Source: Rhodospirillaceae bacterium (GTDB taxonomy: Bacteria > Pseudomonadota > Alphaproteobacteria > Rhodospirillales > Rhodospirillaceae). Taken from it: 64,000 nucleotides of DNA. Shown piece after piece: positions 8,881-18,544 of this stretch (its first letter is position 1; every line of letters begins with the position of its first letter). The notes under the pieces are model-generated. The model did no database searches and was not told the DNA's origin. It saw nothing but the letters and a program-made list of their open reading frames with translations. Both the position numbers and the translations under genes were made by a program. Where the stretch lies: positions 372,001 through 436,000 of the forward strand of contig JAVJSV010000011.1 of NCBI GenBank assembly GCA_040219235.1, in the 5' to 3' direction.

Positions 8881-10295
8881 TTGACCACCTTGCCCGGGTT
8901 CATGGTGCGTTTGGGGTCCAGCGCCGCTTTAAGGGTTTTCATTAAATCCAGCTCAACCGGGTCCTTATAGTGCTCCATCTCACCGACCTTGAGGCGACCG
9001 ATGCCGTGTTCGGCTGAAATCGAGCCATTCATCTCAACCACCAGGTCGTGAACAATGCGGTTCATGGCCTCCCATTCTGCCAGATAGGCGTCTTTGTCCA
9101 TGTCCAGGGGTTGCGAGACGTTAAAATGCACATTGCCGTCGCCGACATGACCAAACGGGCAAGGCCGCGCCCCAGGATAAGTTTTTAGCACCGCAGCCAT
9201 GCCCCGTGAAATGAACTCCGGCACGCGCGATACGGGCACGGAGACATCGTGCTTGATGCTGCCGCCTTCGTGCTTTTGCGCTTCGGGTAAGGATTCTCGC
9301 ATGCGCCAGAGATTTTCGGCCTGGGCCTGACTTTCAGCAATGACCGCATCGACAATAATGCCATCTTCAAAGGCGGCTTCCAAAAACCCTTCAAAGGCCG
9401 CGCGCACATTAGAATTGGGCCGCGAGGTGGAGAACTCGATCAAGGTATACCAGTCATGGGGTTCGCTCAGAGGATCGGAAATGCCGTCGATATGCTTGGC
9501 GCAAAATTCCAGGCCGATACGTGGCACCAGTTCAAAGGCGGTCACGGCATCGCCCGACAAGGCGCGGGCGCGATTGAGCAAGCTGGTCACGTCGTCCAAA
9601 GTGCTGAGGGCACAGAGGGCAGTTTCGGTTTCTTTTGGCTTCGGAAAAAGCTTTAGAACGGCGGCGGTGATAATACCCAATGACCCCTCAGAGCCGACAA
9701 ACAGATGCTTCAGGGCGTAACCGGTGTTGTCTTTGCCCAGCGCGCGCAGGCCATGCCAGATGCGACCGTCGGGCAGCACCACTTCCAAACCCAGGACCAA
9801 ATCGCGGGTATTGCCGTAGCGCAGCACGTTAATACCGCCAGCGTTGGTCGCCAGATTGCCGCCGATCTGACAGCTGCCTTCCGCGCCCAGGCTGAGGGGG
9901 AACAGACAGTCGACGTCGTCGGCCTGGTTTTGTATCTCGGCCAGAATACAGCCCGCTTCGACGGTCATGGTGAAGTTGGTGGGGTCGATGTCGCGGATCT
10001 TATTCATGCGGCCCAGTGCGAGGACAATTTCTGCGCCGCTTTCGGCAGGCACACCGCCGCCGCACAATCCTGTGTTGCCACCCTGCGGGACGATGCCGAT
10101 GCCGGCCTCGGCACACACTTTCACCACGGCGGCAACTTCGTCCGTTGAGCCGGGGCGCACGACCAAGCTGGTTGCGCCCTGAAACAGACCCCGCTCTTCT
10201 TCTAGATACGGTGCGATGTCGGAGTCAGAAGTGAGGCAACCACTGGGGCCGACGATGGCGGCGATTTGGTCGAGAAAGGTTTGATCAAGGGGCAC
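8877..10295 (-). CDS. FAD-linked D-2-hydroxyacid dehydrogenase (GlcD / D-2-hydroxyglutarate dehydrogenase family)
   Basis: A 472-residue flavoprotein that oxidises a D-2-hydroxy acid (D-lactate, D-2-hydroxyglutarate or similar) to the 2-oxo acid. The N-terminal FAD-binding PCMH domain (about residues 35-215) shows PQGGNTGLCGGGVP and GGNLATNAGGINVLRYGNTRD. The C-terminal FAD-oxidase domain shows PFGHVGDGNVHFN, with the metal/substrate histidines, and SAEHGIGRLK. It ends LDPKRTMNPGKV, the canonical end of the family, so it is full length. It is preceded on the same strand by tsaC/sua5, with a 72-bp gap. The exact substrate cannot be assigned; the motifs fit D-2-hydroxyglutarate or D-lactate dehydrogenases of the cytoplasmic type equally well. 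Confidence 0.88.
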   Translation of the reverse strand: MPLDQTFLDQIAAIVGPSGCLTSDSDIAPYLEEERGLFQGATSLVVRPGSTDEVAAVVKVCAEAGIGIVPQGGNTGLCGGGVPAESGAEIVLALGRMNKIRDIDPTNFTMTVEAGCILAEIQNQADDVDCLFPLSLGAEGSCQIGGNLATNAGGINVLRYGNTRDLVLGLEVVLPDGRIWHGLRALGKDNTGYALKHLFVGSEGSLGIITAAVLKLFPKPKETETALCALSTLDDVTSLLNRARALSGDAVTAFELVPRIGLEFCAKHIDGISDPLSEPHDWYTLIEFSTSRPNSNVRAAFEGFLEAAFEDGIIVDAVIAESQAQAENLWRMRESLPEAQKHEGGSIKHDVSVPVSRVPEFISRGMAAVLKTYPGARPCPFGHVGDGNVHFNVSQPLDMDKDAYLAEWEAMNRIVHDLVVEMNGSISAEHGIGRLKVGEMEHYKDPVELDLMKTLKAALDPKRTMNPGKVVN

Positions 10296-10367
10296 GGGGT
10301 TGGCCTTCGTTGAAGCGGGAATGGAGAACGTATTCTAGAGTCTACAGCAGTTTTAACGGCCCCTGTT

Positions 10368-11315
10368 TTAGCGGCCAAGGGCGGCTCGCCGCAAGCGATC
10401 GTTGATCGCAATACCAATGCCTGCCTTTGGGATAGGGGCAACGGCAATGCCGGAAAAGCGCGTAGGGTCATCCAGGTTGCGCAGGGCGTGAAAGAGGTTT
10501 GCGGCGGCTTCGGTCAAATCGCCCGCGGCGCTGAGGTTGATGTCAGCGTTGGCGGTGCTGCCAAATCCGATGAGCGCTTCACCGGCCTCGGCGGCGTCTG
10601 CCTCAAGACGCACCGGAACGCTTGGGGCGTAATGTTTTTCCAACTGGCCAGGCGATTTTAGATCCTCAGCTGTGGTCATTTGAGCGGAGGGGCCGATGGG
10701 GCCGATGTGCGCGGTGATCTCTGCGGCGCTGATGGCCCCCGGTCTGAGCAGACGCGCTGTGGCTGTGGAGAGATCAAGTACGGTTGATTCCAGGCCCGTT
10801 TGGCACGGGCCGCCATCGAGGATGATGTCTAAGGCTGCGCCGAAATCGGCCTCTACATGTGCGGCGAGCGTCGGGCTGACATGGCCGGAGAGATTTGCAC
10901 TTGGTGCGGCCAATGGTCGTTCAACGGCGTTCAGCAAGTGCGTCGCGATGGGATGGTTGGGTTGCCGCACGGCGATGGTCTTGAGGTTGGGGCTGACGAG
11001 TTTTGAGGCTGCGCAGGTCTTTGAGCGCGGCAACACCAGAGTCAGCGGGCCGGGCCAAAAGGCTTTCGCCAAAATAACGGCGCGGTCATCGGTTGTGGCG
11101 AGCGTGCCCAGCCAATCAAATGCCGCGATGTGAACGATCAGGGGATTAAAGACCGGGCGTTTCTTCAGCGCGTAAATTTTTGCGATGGCGGCGTCGTTGG
11201 TCGCATCTGCCCCAAGGCCGTAAACGGTTTCCGTTGGGAAGGCGACGAGCTTGCCAGCACGGAGGTGCTGTGCGGCGGCGGCGATGCTGTCGGCATTTGC
11301 CGCATGCATTGTCAT
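10368..11315 (-). CDS. Threonylcarbamoyl-AMP synthase (Sua5/YrdC type)
   Basis: A 315-residue enzyme that makes L-threonylcarbamoyladenylate from threonine, bicarbonate and ATP, the first step of tRNA t6A37 synthesis. The YrdC domain (about residues 8-195) contains GKLVAFPTETVYGLGADA, KKRPVFNPLIVHI and AAPSANLSGHVSPT, with the conserved K, R and S/N nucleotide ligands. An additional C-terminal Sua5 domain (about 215-315) makes it the long Sua5 form rather than the short TsaC form. Its ATG overlaps the stop of the upstream phosphatase gene in ATGA, so the two are probably translationally coupled. A second ATG two codons in is an equally possible start. Confidence 0.92.
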   Translation of the reverse strand: MTMHAANADSIAAAAQHLRAGKLVAFPTETVYGLGADATNDAAIAKIYALKKRPVFNPLIVHIAAFDWLGTLATTDDRAVILAKAFWPGPLTLVLPRSKTCAASKLVSPNLKTIAVRQPNHPIATHLLNAVERPLAAPSANLSGHVSPTLAAHVEADFGAALDIILDGGPCQTGLESTVLDLSTATARLLRPGAISAAEITAHIGPIGPSAQMTTAEDLKSPGQLEKHYAPSVPVRLEADAAEAGEALIGFGSTANADINLSAAGDLTEAAANLFHALRNLDDPTRFSGIAVAPIPKAGIGIAINDRLRRAALGR

Positions 11316-12115
11316 GGTGTGCTGGCGGCGAGAAACGTCCCGTTGAGATAATTCGCCGCTTCTTTTTTGTATGGGAGGTCGTCACCGTCAAATGTTTTCA
11401 CGCTGCCTCCGGCGGCCCGCAAAACCGCGTGGCCGGCGGCAATGTCCCACTCGCAGGTGGGGCCAAAGCGCGGGTACACATCGGCCTTGCCCTCTGCGAC
11501 CAAACAGAATTTCAAGGAGGAGCCGACCGCGATCATTTCTTTCACATCCTGCCCGGCGAGATAGTCGTCCATGGCATCTTTAACTTGATGAGAGGCGCTG
11601 CCGACAACCGTCAGACCATCGCTTGGAATGTCACGAACGGCCAGAACAGAGCGTTGACCGTCCCGCACAACGAAGGCACTTCGTTTTCCTGTATGCGGAC
11701 AGATTGCGCCACGATACAGGGTTTTGTGCACCGGGGCATAAACCAAGCCCAACGCGGGAACACCCTCAACAAGAAGGCCAATATTAACCGTAAAGTCGCC
11801 GCGGCGTTTGATGAATTCCTTGGTGCCGTCCATCGCATCGACACACCAAAACGTGGTGCCTTCAAACTCTGGAAACCCCTCTGCGGCACATTGCTCTTCG
11901 GCGACCACAGGGATCTCGGGTGCGATGCGGGCGAGGTCACGCAGTATGATGGCTTCCGACGCTTCATCGGCAGCGGTCACCGGCGAGTTATCCTCTTTAG
12001 TGTCGACGTCGAAGTCGGTTTCGTAAACCGCCATGATGGCACGACCGGCTTCAAGAACGGTGGGCTCAAGCTGGTCGGCGTAGGATTCTAAATCTTTAAG
12101 CGTAAGAGAAGTCAC
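11312..12115 (-). CDS. cysQ: 3'(2'),5'-bisphosphate nucleotidase CysQ
   Basis: A 267-residue inositol-monophosphatase-fold enzyme that removes the 3'-phosphate from PAP/PAPS, controlling by-products of sulfate assimilation. Metal-binding motifs: PVTAADEASE, VVAEEQ, then CVDAMDGTKEFIKR (the D-x-x-D-G-T core) and, later, CEWDIAAGHAVLRAAGG, all intact. The length matches family members. The start at 12115 gives MTSLTLKDLE. It is translationally coupled (ATGA) to the downstream threonylcarbamoyl-AMP synthase. Distinction from inositol-1-phosphatase rests on the TKEF extension after DGT, which is typical of CysQ. Confidence 0.9.
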   Translation of the reverse strand: MTSLTLKDLESYADQLEPTVLEAGRAIMAVYETDFDVDTKEDNSPVTAADEASEAIILRDLARIAPEIPVVAEEQCAAEGFPEFEGTTFWCVDAMDGTKEFIKRRGDFTVNIGLLVEGVPALGLVYAPVHKTLYRGAICPHTGKRSAFVVRDGQRSVLAVRDIPSDGLTVVGSASHQVKDAMDDYLAGQDVKEMIAVGSSLKFCLVAEGKADVYPRFGPTCEWDIAAGHAVLRAAGGSVKTFDGDDLPYKKEAANYLNGTFLAASTP

Positions 12116-12133
12116 AGTGCGTGTTCTAACCTG

Positions 12134-14479
12134 TTAAGCCGCCTTCGCGGTGGCGCGCTGAATGGCCTGCCAGATTTTGAGCGGCGTCATCGGCATGTCG
12201 ATGTCGGTCGCGCCCAGCGGGGCGAGCGCATCAATGACCGCATTAGCGACAGCCGGTGTTGCACCGATGGTGCCCGCTTCGCCAGCGCCTTTAACGCCAA
12301 GTCGATTGCTGGGGGAGCGCACCTCGGTGTAATGAAAGTCAAACGGTGGCACGTTATCCGCGCGCGGCATGATGTAGTCCATGAATGAGCCGTTCACCAA
12401 TTGCCCGCTCTCGTCGTAGACGGTCTCTTCATACAGGGCCTGACCCAGACCTTGGCCGGCACCGCCGAGAATTTGACCTTCTAACATCATCGGATTGAGG
12501 ATCAGACCAATATCGTCCTCGATGACGTAATTGATGAATTCGATCTCACCGGTGTCACGGTCGATCTCGATTTCGCACAGATGGCAACCGTTGGGGAAGG
12601 TTGCGCCGTTGGCCGAGGCTTCCACCGTTGTCACCAGCCCGGGTTCAACACCGTCGGGGCGCAGTGAGTCGTCGAAGGAGGCTTTCGCAACGTCAGCCAA
12701 AGACGCAGAGCGGTCGGTGCCGGCAATGGTGAACGCCCCATCAGCAAACTCAAGGTCCACCTCAGCCGCTTCCAAAAGATTGGCAGCAACTTTTTTGCCG
12801 TTTTCAATCATCGCTTCGATGGTGGTCACCAGGCCGCTGCCGCCTGCGGCCAGCGCGCGGCTGCCGCCCGTGCCCATGCCTTGGGGCACATCATCGGTGT
12901 CGCCCATGCGGATTTCGACGTCATCCATTTCGATGCCAAGGGTGTCAGCCGCTAGCTGAGAGAACGTCGTCTCCTGACCCTGGCCATTGTTCTGGCTGCC
13001 GCTTTGCACCAGCACCTTGCCATTTTGATCGACGGACAAGCGGGCGTATTCGGTTGGGCCCCCGCCACAGGCTTCGATGTAGTAGCTCATGCCAAGGCCA
13101 CGCAGCTTGCCGCGGTTGGCAGCTTCGGCGCGACGAGTTTCAAAGCCGGCCCAATCAACGCGTTTCTGGGCGAGTTCCATCAGCTTCGCATACTCACCGG
13201 AGTCATAGTTCATGCCCAGTGGTGTCTTGTACGGAAAGGATTCAGGTTTGATGAAGTTGCGGCGACGCAGTTCATCGCTGGCAATGCCCAACTCACGGGC
13301 CGCTTTGTCGACCAAACGTTCCACGACATAGGCCGCTTCCGGGCGGCCAGCCCCACGGTAGGCATCTACGGGGGTGGTGTTGGTCATGGTGACCTTCACG
13401 TCGACATGAGCGGCTTCCAGGTCGTAGCAGCCACAGAGCATGCCGCATCCGGCCATGGTCGGGATCATCGCGCCAAACTGCGACACATACGCGCCGATAT
13501 TGCCCAAGGAAGACACGCGGATGGCAAGGAACTTACCCTCTTTGGTGAGGGCAAGATCCGCATGGTTGAGTTGATCGCGGCCATGGGTGTCGTTGAGGAA
13601 GCTCTCGGTGCGGTCGCCGGTCCATTTCACCGGGCGGCCCACGGCCTTGGTGGCAAACAACGCAGCTAAGGGTTCATTGAACAGGAAGTTTTTCATGCCG
13701 AAGCCACCGCCCACATCGGGGCAGATGACGCGCAGTTTTCCAGCTGGAATGCCCGTGGCCGCTTTGCCGTTCTTACCCGTGATCCACTGACGCAGCTTAT
13801 GCGAGCCCTGTGAGCCTGTGGTGAGGGTGTAACGGTCTGTTGTGCTGTCGTATTCGGCCAGCGCGCCACGGGGTTCGATGGCGGTTGGCGCAATGCGATT
13901 ATTGACCAAATCTATGGAGATGATTTTGTCTGCTTTGGCAAAGGCGGCTTCGGTGGCGTCTTTGTTGCCCATGGACCAATGGACCAGAAGGTTGCCCTTT
14001 ACACTGTCGAACAGGGGGTGCGCCCCGTCGGCGAGGGCGGACGTCATGTCGGCCGCGACCGGCAATTCGTTGTACTCAACTTCAATCAGTTCAGAGGCAT
14101 CGCGGGCCAGGGCTAAGGTCTCGGCCACTACAATGGCGACGGGCTCACCCACATAACGCACCCGGTCTTTGGCCAGGATGGGACGGTGCGGGGCATCAGG
14201 GGCTTTGCCGTCGGGGCCAGGAGGAATGGTGTCTGCGGGTATGCCTGTAAACCCGGCGGCGTCCAGATCAGCGTTGGTATAAACACCCAGCACGCCGTCG
14301 GCGGCTTTCGCGGCAGAGGTGTCGATGGTGCCAACTTTCGCATGGGCATAGGGCGATCTTAGAACAGCGAGCCAGGCTTGGTTCTCTCGGTTGACGTCGT
14401 CCGTGTACTGCCCGGTGCCTGTGACAAAGCGATGGTCTTCAATACGGCGGATCGATTGACCCATTCCGAACTTACCCAT
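12134..14479 (-). CDS. Molybdopterin-binding large subunit of xanthine dehydrogenase family (form II CoxL-like)
   Basis: A 781-residue large subunit of a molybdenum hydroxylase. It has the N-terminal Ald_Xan_dh a/b hammerhead region (about residues 20-130) and the molybdopterin-binding domains (about 150-760). Conserved segments: [24 protein letters not shown] at the active-site loop, QGQETTF, and near the C-terminus [14 protein letters not shown] with the catalytic glutamate. The loop AYRGAGR differs from the AYRCSFR of true aerobic CO dehydrogenase, so it is a form II enzyme with an unassigned substrate, possibly an aldehyde or N-heterocycle. The FAD medium subunit and [2Fe-2S] small subunit, normally adjacent, are missing on both sides: upstream is the divergent pepA, downstream cysQ. 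Confidence 0.88.
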   Translation of the reverse strand: MGKFGMGQSIRRIEDHRFVTGTGQYTDDVNRENQAWLAVLRSPYAHAKVGTIDTSAAKAADGVLGVYTNADLDAAGFTGIPADTIPPGPDGKAPDAPHRPILAKDRVRYVGEPVAIVVAETLALARDASELIEVEYNELPVAADMTSALADGAHPLFDSVKGNLLVHWSMGNKDATEAAFAKADKIISIDLVNNRIAPTAIEPRGALAEYDSTTDRYTLTTGSQGSHKLRQWITGKNGKAATGIPAGKLRVICPDVGGGFGMKNFLFNEPLAALFATKAVGRPVKWTGDRTESFLNDTHGRDQLNHADLALTKEGKFLAIRVSSLGNIGAYVSQFGAMIPTMAGCGMLCGCYDLEAAHVDVKVTMTNTTPVDAYRGAGRPEAAYVVERLVDKAARELGIASDELRRRNFIKPESFPYKTPLGMNYDSGEYAKLMELAQKRVDWAGFETRRAEAANRGKLRGLGMSYYIEACGGGPTEYARLSVDQNGKVLVQSGSQNNGQGQETTFSQLAADTLGIEMDDVEIRMGDTDDVPQGMGTGGSRALAAGGSGLVTTIEAMIENGKKVAANLLEAAEVDLEFADGAFTIAGTDRSASLADVAKASFDDSLRPDGVEPGLVTTVEASANGATFPNGCHLCEIEIDRDTGEIEFINYVIEDDIGLILNPMMLEGQILGGAGQGLGQALYEETVYDESGQLVNGSFMDYIMPRADNVPPFDFHYTEVRSPSNRLGVKGAGEAGTIGATPAVANAVIDALAPLGATDIDMPMTPLKIWQAIQRATAKAA

Positions 14480-14654
14480 GAAATCCGTCTCCTGAACGTA
14501 AATTTTGAGGCCTCAAAAAGCCATTATGGCACACCATACCCGCAGGATTTCGCCTGTCTAGTGGAACAAAATTTACGATCTGACGCTCCCCCCTTGTTCC
14601 CGGTCAGGCCGGACCCTAGGGTATGGGGAACATAAAATATAAGAGGGACCTCCT

Positions 14655-16142
14655 ATGAAAGTATCATTCTCAAAACTGGTTCGCCCGGCCTCAGGGGCTG
14701 TGGCCGTTGGCGTGGCTGATGGTGGGAAACTCGGCACGACAGGGCAGATTGTGGACCGCGCCACGGGAGGGGCGTTATCGGCAGCGATGAAAGCGGCCAA
14801 GTTCACAGGCCAGTCTGGAAAAACTGTGACCGTCTATGCGCCCCCGCGCTCAAAATTGACCCAAGTGATCGCCATTGGTCTCGGCAAGGTAAAAGACATG
14901 ACAGCGCAAACCCTTGAAGAAGCAGGCGCAAGTCTGTTTGGGGAACTGTCTGGGGAGCCACGGGCGACCATCGTTTTGGATGATTTGAAAGAGGCTGCGG
15001 TTTCGAGCGTAGACATGGCTGCTGCGATTGCATCCGGTGTGGTTCTGAAATCCTACCGTTTTGATAAATACCGCACCACAATGAAAGCTTCTTCAAAACC
15101 GAAGCTGAAATCTGTGTCCCTGTCGCTGACTGATTTTTCAGAAGCGCGTGAGGCTTACAAAATTAAAGAGGCGGTCAACGCAGGGGTTCTGATGACCCGT
15201 GATCTGGTCAGCGAACCCCCCAATGTTTTGACCCCGGTGACCTTCGCCGCCCGCGCCAAAGATATGGCTGGCGATGGCTTGAAGGTCAAAGTGATCGGTC
15301 GCAAAGAAATGGAAAAGATGGGCATGGGCGCGCTGCTTGGTGTCGCCCAGGGCTCGATCCATGAGCCACAAATGGTCGTGTTTGAGTGGAACGGCGCGGG
15401 CAAGGACGATCCGACCGTGGCCTTTGTCGGCAAAGGAGTGTGCTTTGATTCCGGCGGCATCAGCCTCAAACCCGGCGCGGGCATGTGGGACATGAAATGG
15501 GATATGGGCGGCGCCGGCGTGGTCACCGGCTTATTCAAAGCCCTGGCCGGACGCAAAGCCAAAGTGAATGCGGTGGGTATTCTGGGACTGGTTGAAAATA
15601 TGCCGGATGCCAAGGCGCAGCGCCCTGGAGATGTGGTGACCTCTGCCGATGGTCAAACCATTGAAGTGCTCAATACCGATGCAGAAGGTCGTCTGGTTCT
15701 GGCCGATGCCCTTTGGTATGTGCAGGAGAACCACAAGCCGGACACGATCGTCGATCTGGCCACGCTGACGGGCGCGATTATTGCCGCGCTTGGCCCACAT
15801 TATGCGGGGTTGTTCTCGAATGATGAGGAGTTGGCGGCGCAATTGACCGAGTCCGGTGACACGGTCAAAGAACGCCTGTGGCGGATGCCGGTCGGGCCTG
15901 AGTATGACAAGGAGATCAACTCCCCGATTGCGGATATGAAAAACCTCGGCGGCAAGTATGCCGGGGCCACCACGGCGGCACAGTTCCTGCAGCGGTTCAT
16001 TCGCAAGGGCACGTCGTGGGCGCATATCGATATTGCCGGTGTGACCTGGGCAGAAGCGCCAACCAAGTTGGCCCCGAAAGGCGGAACCGGTTATGGCGTG
16101 AGATTGCTCAACCAGTTTGTGGCTGATGTTTACGAACGCTGA
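14655..16142 (+). CDS. pepA: Leucyl aminopeptidase PepA
   Basis: A 495-residue cytosolic M17 aminopeptidase that removes N-terminal residues from peptides using two metal ions. The C-terminal catalytic domain (about residues 185-490) shows GKGVCFDSGGISLKP (metal ligands and catalytic Lys), NAVGILGLVENMP and NTDAEGRLVLADAL, the diagnostic M17 signature. The N-terminal domain (about 1-165) is the more variable alpha/beta module. GAGGGACCTCCT precedes the ATG. In some bacteria PepA also binds DNA (XerCD cofactor), which cannot be judged here. It is divergent from the molybdopterin subunit gene. Confidence 0.95.
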   Translation: MKVSFSKLVRPASGAVAVGVADGGKLGTTGQIVDRATGGALSAAMKAAKFTGQSGKTVTVYAPPRSKLTQVIAIGLGKVKDMTAQTLEEAGASLFGELSGEPRATIVLDDLKEAAVSSVDMAAAIASGVVLKSYRFDKYRTTMKASSKPKLKSVSLSLTDFSEAREAYKIKEAVNAGVLMTRDLVSEPPNVLTPVTFAARAKDMAGDGLKVKVIGRKEMEKMGMGALLGVAQGSIHEPQMVVFEWNGAGKDDPTVAFVGKGVCFDSGGISLKPGAGMWDMKWDMGGAGVVTGLFKALAGRKAKVNAVGILGLVENMPDAKAQRPGDVVTSADGQTIEVLNTDAEGRLVLADALWYVQENHKPDTIVDLATLTGAIIAALGPHYAGLFSNDEELAAQLTESGDTVKERLWRMPVGPEYDKEINSPIADMKNLGGKYAGATTAAQFLQRFIRKGTSWAHIDIAGVTWAEAPTKLAPKGGTGYGVRLLNQFVADVYER

Positions 16143-16165
16143 CGTTTACGAAAACTGAGCTTTTG

Positions 16166-16468
16166 TTAGCGCGCTGAAGGCCGGGTGTGCTTGGCCATCT
16201 TGAAGGCATAAACATAGATCGCGTCATCTTTGATGCCGGGATCGCCTTTGGCTCCGAGGTCGGTGAAGAACTCTGCGATCTCCGCTGAGCGAATCTCTGA
16301 CTCAGCGGTGCGGAACAAGCCTTTATCGCCGGTTTTGAACTTGTGGTACTTGAACAGCTCCATCTTGGGATTGGTCGACGTCGAAACGTACCATTCCTTA
16401 TAATTTGCGCCGTGCTTTCCCATGAAAGCCTGGAAGTCATCAAGAATGTCAGATTTAGATTTTGCCAT
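16166..16468 (-). CDS. Conserved-looking small hypothetical protein
   Basis: A 100-residue charged soluble protein beginning MAKSKSDILDDFQAFMGKHG, with Tyr/Trp-rich KEWYVSTSTNPKMELFKYHKF and a C-terminal 'DAIYVYAFKMAKHTR' strand-like segment. No signal peptide or membrane helix. It lies convergent with pepA with 23 bp between stops; a 6-bp inverted repeat (AGTGGG/CCCACT) lies about 30 bp upstream of its start. No family recognised; function unknown. Confidence 0.6.
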   Translation of the reverse strand: MAKSKSDILDDFQAFMGKHGANYKEWYVSTSTNPKMELFKYHKFKTGDKGLFRTAESEIRSAEIAEFFTDLGAKGDPGIKDDAIYVYAFKMAKHTRPSAR

Positions 16469-16854
16469 CAGTCAGCCTTTAGGTGATGAACCTTAAACGA
16501 GTGGGAAGAAACCCCACTGCAACTCTATGATATTTTTGACTCGCTAATAATTAATAGGGGCCAGGGTTATTTGATGCAACAAAATCTGGTCGTGCGCCGC
16601 GCGGTGAATGCTCAAAAATCAAGGATTACTGCCGGTTTCCACCTAAAATAATCTTTGGTTCAACCCTGAGTTTGTGGCTGACCCTAAAACGCTCACCAGA
16701 GCCACTGCCTGACCTCAAAGATAGGGTGTAAAAAAATTACGATTTCATGCGCTCACGGTTGCGCAGGCGCTACGCCAGCAGGTAAACCCAGGCGAGTTAT
16801 CAATGAAGGCGAGTCGCGCCCGCCGGTCTTAATTTTGAAGAGAGTCCTGATTTC
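16469..16854. other. Intergenic region without a supported gene
   Basis: 386 bp between the start of the small hypothetical gene (minus) and the DUF1015 gene (plus). It is more AT-rich than its surroundings, contains the AGTGGG...CCCACT inverted repeat near 16500-16518 and a 25-codon frame at 16574 without a ribosome site. It presumably holds the two divergent promoters; nothing else is seen. Confidence 0.5.
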
Positions 16855-18078
16855 ATGCCTGAACTTGTCCGCCCGTTTGCCGCCCTTCGTCCGACTCCTG
16901 CGCAGGCCGATGCCGTCGCCGCTCCACCCTATGATGTGCTGAACACCGAAGAAGCGCGGGTGCGAGCAAAAGGCCGCCCCAACAGTTTCCTGCATATTTC
17001 AAAGCCCGAGATCGATCTGCCCGCAGGCACGGATGTGTATGCCCAGGAGGTTTACGATAAAGGGGCTGAAAACCTGCAGCGCCTGATCGCCGAGGGGGTG
17101 CTGATTCGCGAAGACAAGCCGTGTTATTACGCCTATCGCCTGACCATGGGCGCGCACAGCCAAACCGGTGTGGCCATGGTGGCCTCGGCGGCGGCGTATG
17201 ATGCAAACGATATCCGCAAGCACGAATACACTCGCCCCAAGAAAGAGGATGATCGCGTCAACCAGGTTAAGACGCTGAACGCCCAAACCGGCCCGGTGTT
17301 GCTGGCCTATAAATCGTCTGCGGTGGTGAAGGCGGTGTTGGATGCGGTCACGTCACAGCCGCCGGTTTATGACGTGACGGCGGATGACGGTGTCGGTCAT
17401 GCCATTTGGGTGATCAACGATGACGCCGACATTGCCGCGCTGACGGACGCCTTTAACAATATGCCCGCCTTGTACATCGCCGATGGGCACCATCGCTCTG
17501 CGGCAGGCTCACGGGTCGCCAAGCTGAAGCCGGAGACCGAGAGCGCCCAGTACTTTTTGACCGTTGCGTACTCTGATGATGAAATGCGGATCTTCGACTA
17601 CAATCGCGTGATCAAAGACCTCAACGGCCATTCGGTGGACGGCCTGCTGGCTAAAATTGGCGAGCGTTTTGATGTCACCCGTGCCGACGCACAAGCCAAG
17701 CCCACCAAGCCGACGCAGTTCGGCATGTATCTGGATGGGGCGTGGTACCAGCTTGATCTGCATCCCGAGTATGTGCCGGAGAATGACCCGGTGGGCCGGT
17801 TAGATGTCAGCCTGCTGCATGGCAATTTGATCGAGCCGCTGTTGGGCGTGTCCGACCCGCGTACCGATGAGCGGATAGATTTTGTCGGCGGCATTCGTGG
17901 TATGGAGGGGCTGGAAAAGCGCGTGGACTCCGGCGAGATGGCGGTGGCGTTTGCGTTGTTCGCCACCAGCATGGCGGACTTGATGTCGGTCGCGGATGCC
18001 GGCGAGATCATGCCGCCCAAATCCACATGGTTTGAGCCCAAGCTGGCGGATGGTTTGCTGAGCCATGTCTTAGACTAA
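16855..18078 (+). CDS. DUF1015 family protein
   Basis: A 407-residue cytoplasmic protein of the DUF1015 family, found widely in bacteria and some archaea without an established reaction. Matching features: the opening PFAALRPTPAQADAVAAPPYDVLN, the middle motifs KHEYTRPKKEDDRV and ALYIADGHHRSAAG, where the His pair is the most conserved element of the family, and the terminal PPKSTWFEPKLADGLL. GAAGAGAG stands before the ATG. In other genomes relatives sit near serine/phosphoglycerate metabolism genes; no such neighbours are present here. Its stop codon directly abuts the stop codon of the convergent GFA gene. Confidence 0.85.
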   Translation: MPELVRPFAALRPTPAQADAVAAPPYDVLNTEEARVRAKGRPNSFLHISKPEIDLPAGTDVYAQEVYDKGAENLQRLIAEGVLIREDKPCYYAYRLTMGAHSQTGVAMVASAAAYDANDIRKHEYTRPKKEDDRVNQVKTLNAQTGPVLLAYKSSAVVKAVLDAVTSQPPVYDVTADDGVGHAIWVINDDADIAALTDAFNNMPALYIADGHHRSAAGSRVAKLKPETESAQYFLTVAYSDDEMRIFDYNRVIKDLNGHSVDGLLAKIGERFDVTRADAQAKPTKPTQFGMYLDGAWYQLDLHPEYVPENDPVGRLDVSLLHGNLIEPLLGVSDPRTDERIDFVGGIRGMEGLEKRVDSGEMAVAFALFATSMADLMSVADAGEIMPPKSTWFEPKLADGLLSHVLD

Positions 18079-18504
18079 CTATATATTCGACGAATCGCTT
18101 TTAGAAGACCCGGGCAGTTTAGGAAGTGTGTTGGGTAGGGGGAGCCATGCCGCACGGGACTCCCAGTAAATGCAGTGCTCTGGTGTTGTGTGAGGGTCGT
18201 CGTCTAAGGAACCTGCTGGCACGGTTACGCCCTTTGATGAAACACGCGGCACACGTGAGCCACAGATTTGGCAGAAACAATTGGCCGGATATTGATTGCC
18301 GGGCAGGCAATAAGATTGCACGGCATCTCCGCCAGAGAGCCAGCGAAAGTGTTTGATGTCGGTAAAAAGATTGGCGGCGTGAAGACTGCCGCTCCGTTTG
18401 CGACAGCGCGAACAGAAGCAGTATTTGAATCCTGAAAATACGGGTTCAACTTCAAAGGTGACCGCGCCACATAAGCAACTTCCGTGAATTGAGTTCTGTT
18501 CCAT
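18079..18504 (-). CDS. GFA/CENP-V family zinc-binding protein
   Basis: A 141-residue protein of the glutathione-dependent formaldehyde-activating enzyme fold. It has the zinc ligands of that family: GSCLCGAV near the N-terminus (C-x-C), then FCSRCRKRSGS, and later FCQICGSRV. Most members are not proven to act on formaldehyde, so only the fold and zinc sites are asserted. It is a single gene; its 3' end touches the DUF1015 stop with no intergenic base, and its start lies about 40 bp from the divergent miaA start. Confidence 0.82.
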   Translation of the reverse strand: MEQNSIHGSCLCGAVTFEVEPVFSGFKYCFCSRCRKRSGSLHAANLFTDIKHFRWLSGGDAVQSYCLPGNQYPANCFCQICGSRVPRVSSKGVTVPAGSLDDDPHTTPEHCIYWESRAAWLPLPNTLPKLPGSSKSDSSNI

Positions 18505-18544
18505 TGACTGTCCTTGTCTAGCCGTGCAGGCATACCGCCCAGTT

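Noticed and set aside
12134-14479. Aerobic carbon monoxide dehydrogenase large subunit
   Set aside because: The active-site loop is AYRGAGR, not AYRCSFR, and CoxM/CoxS are absent; CO oxidation cannot be claimed.
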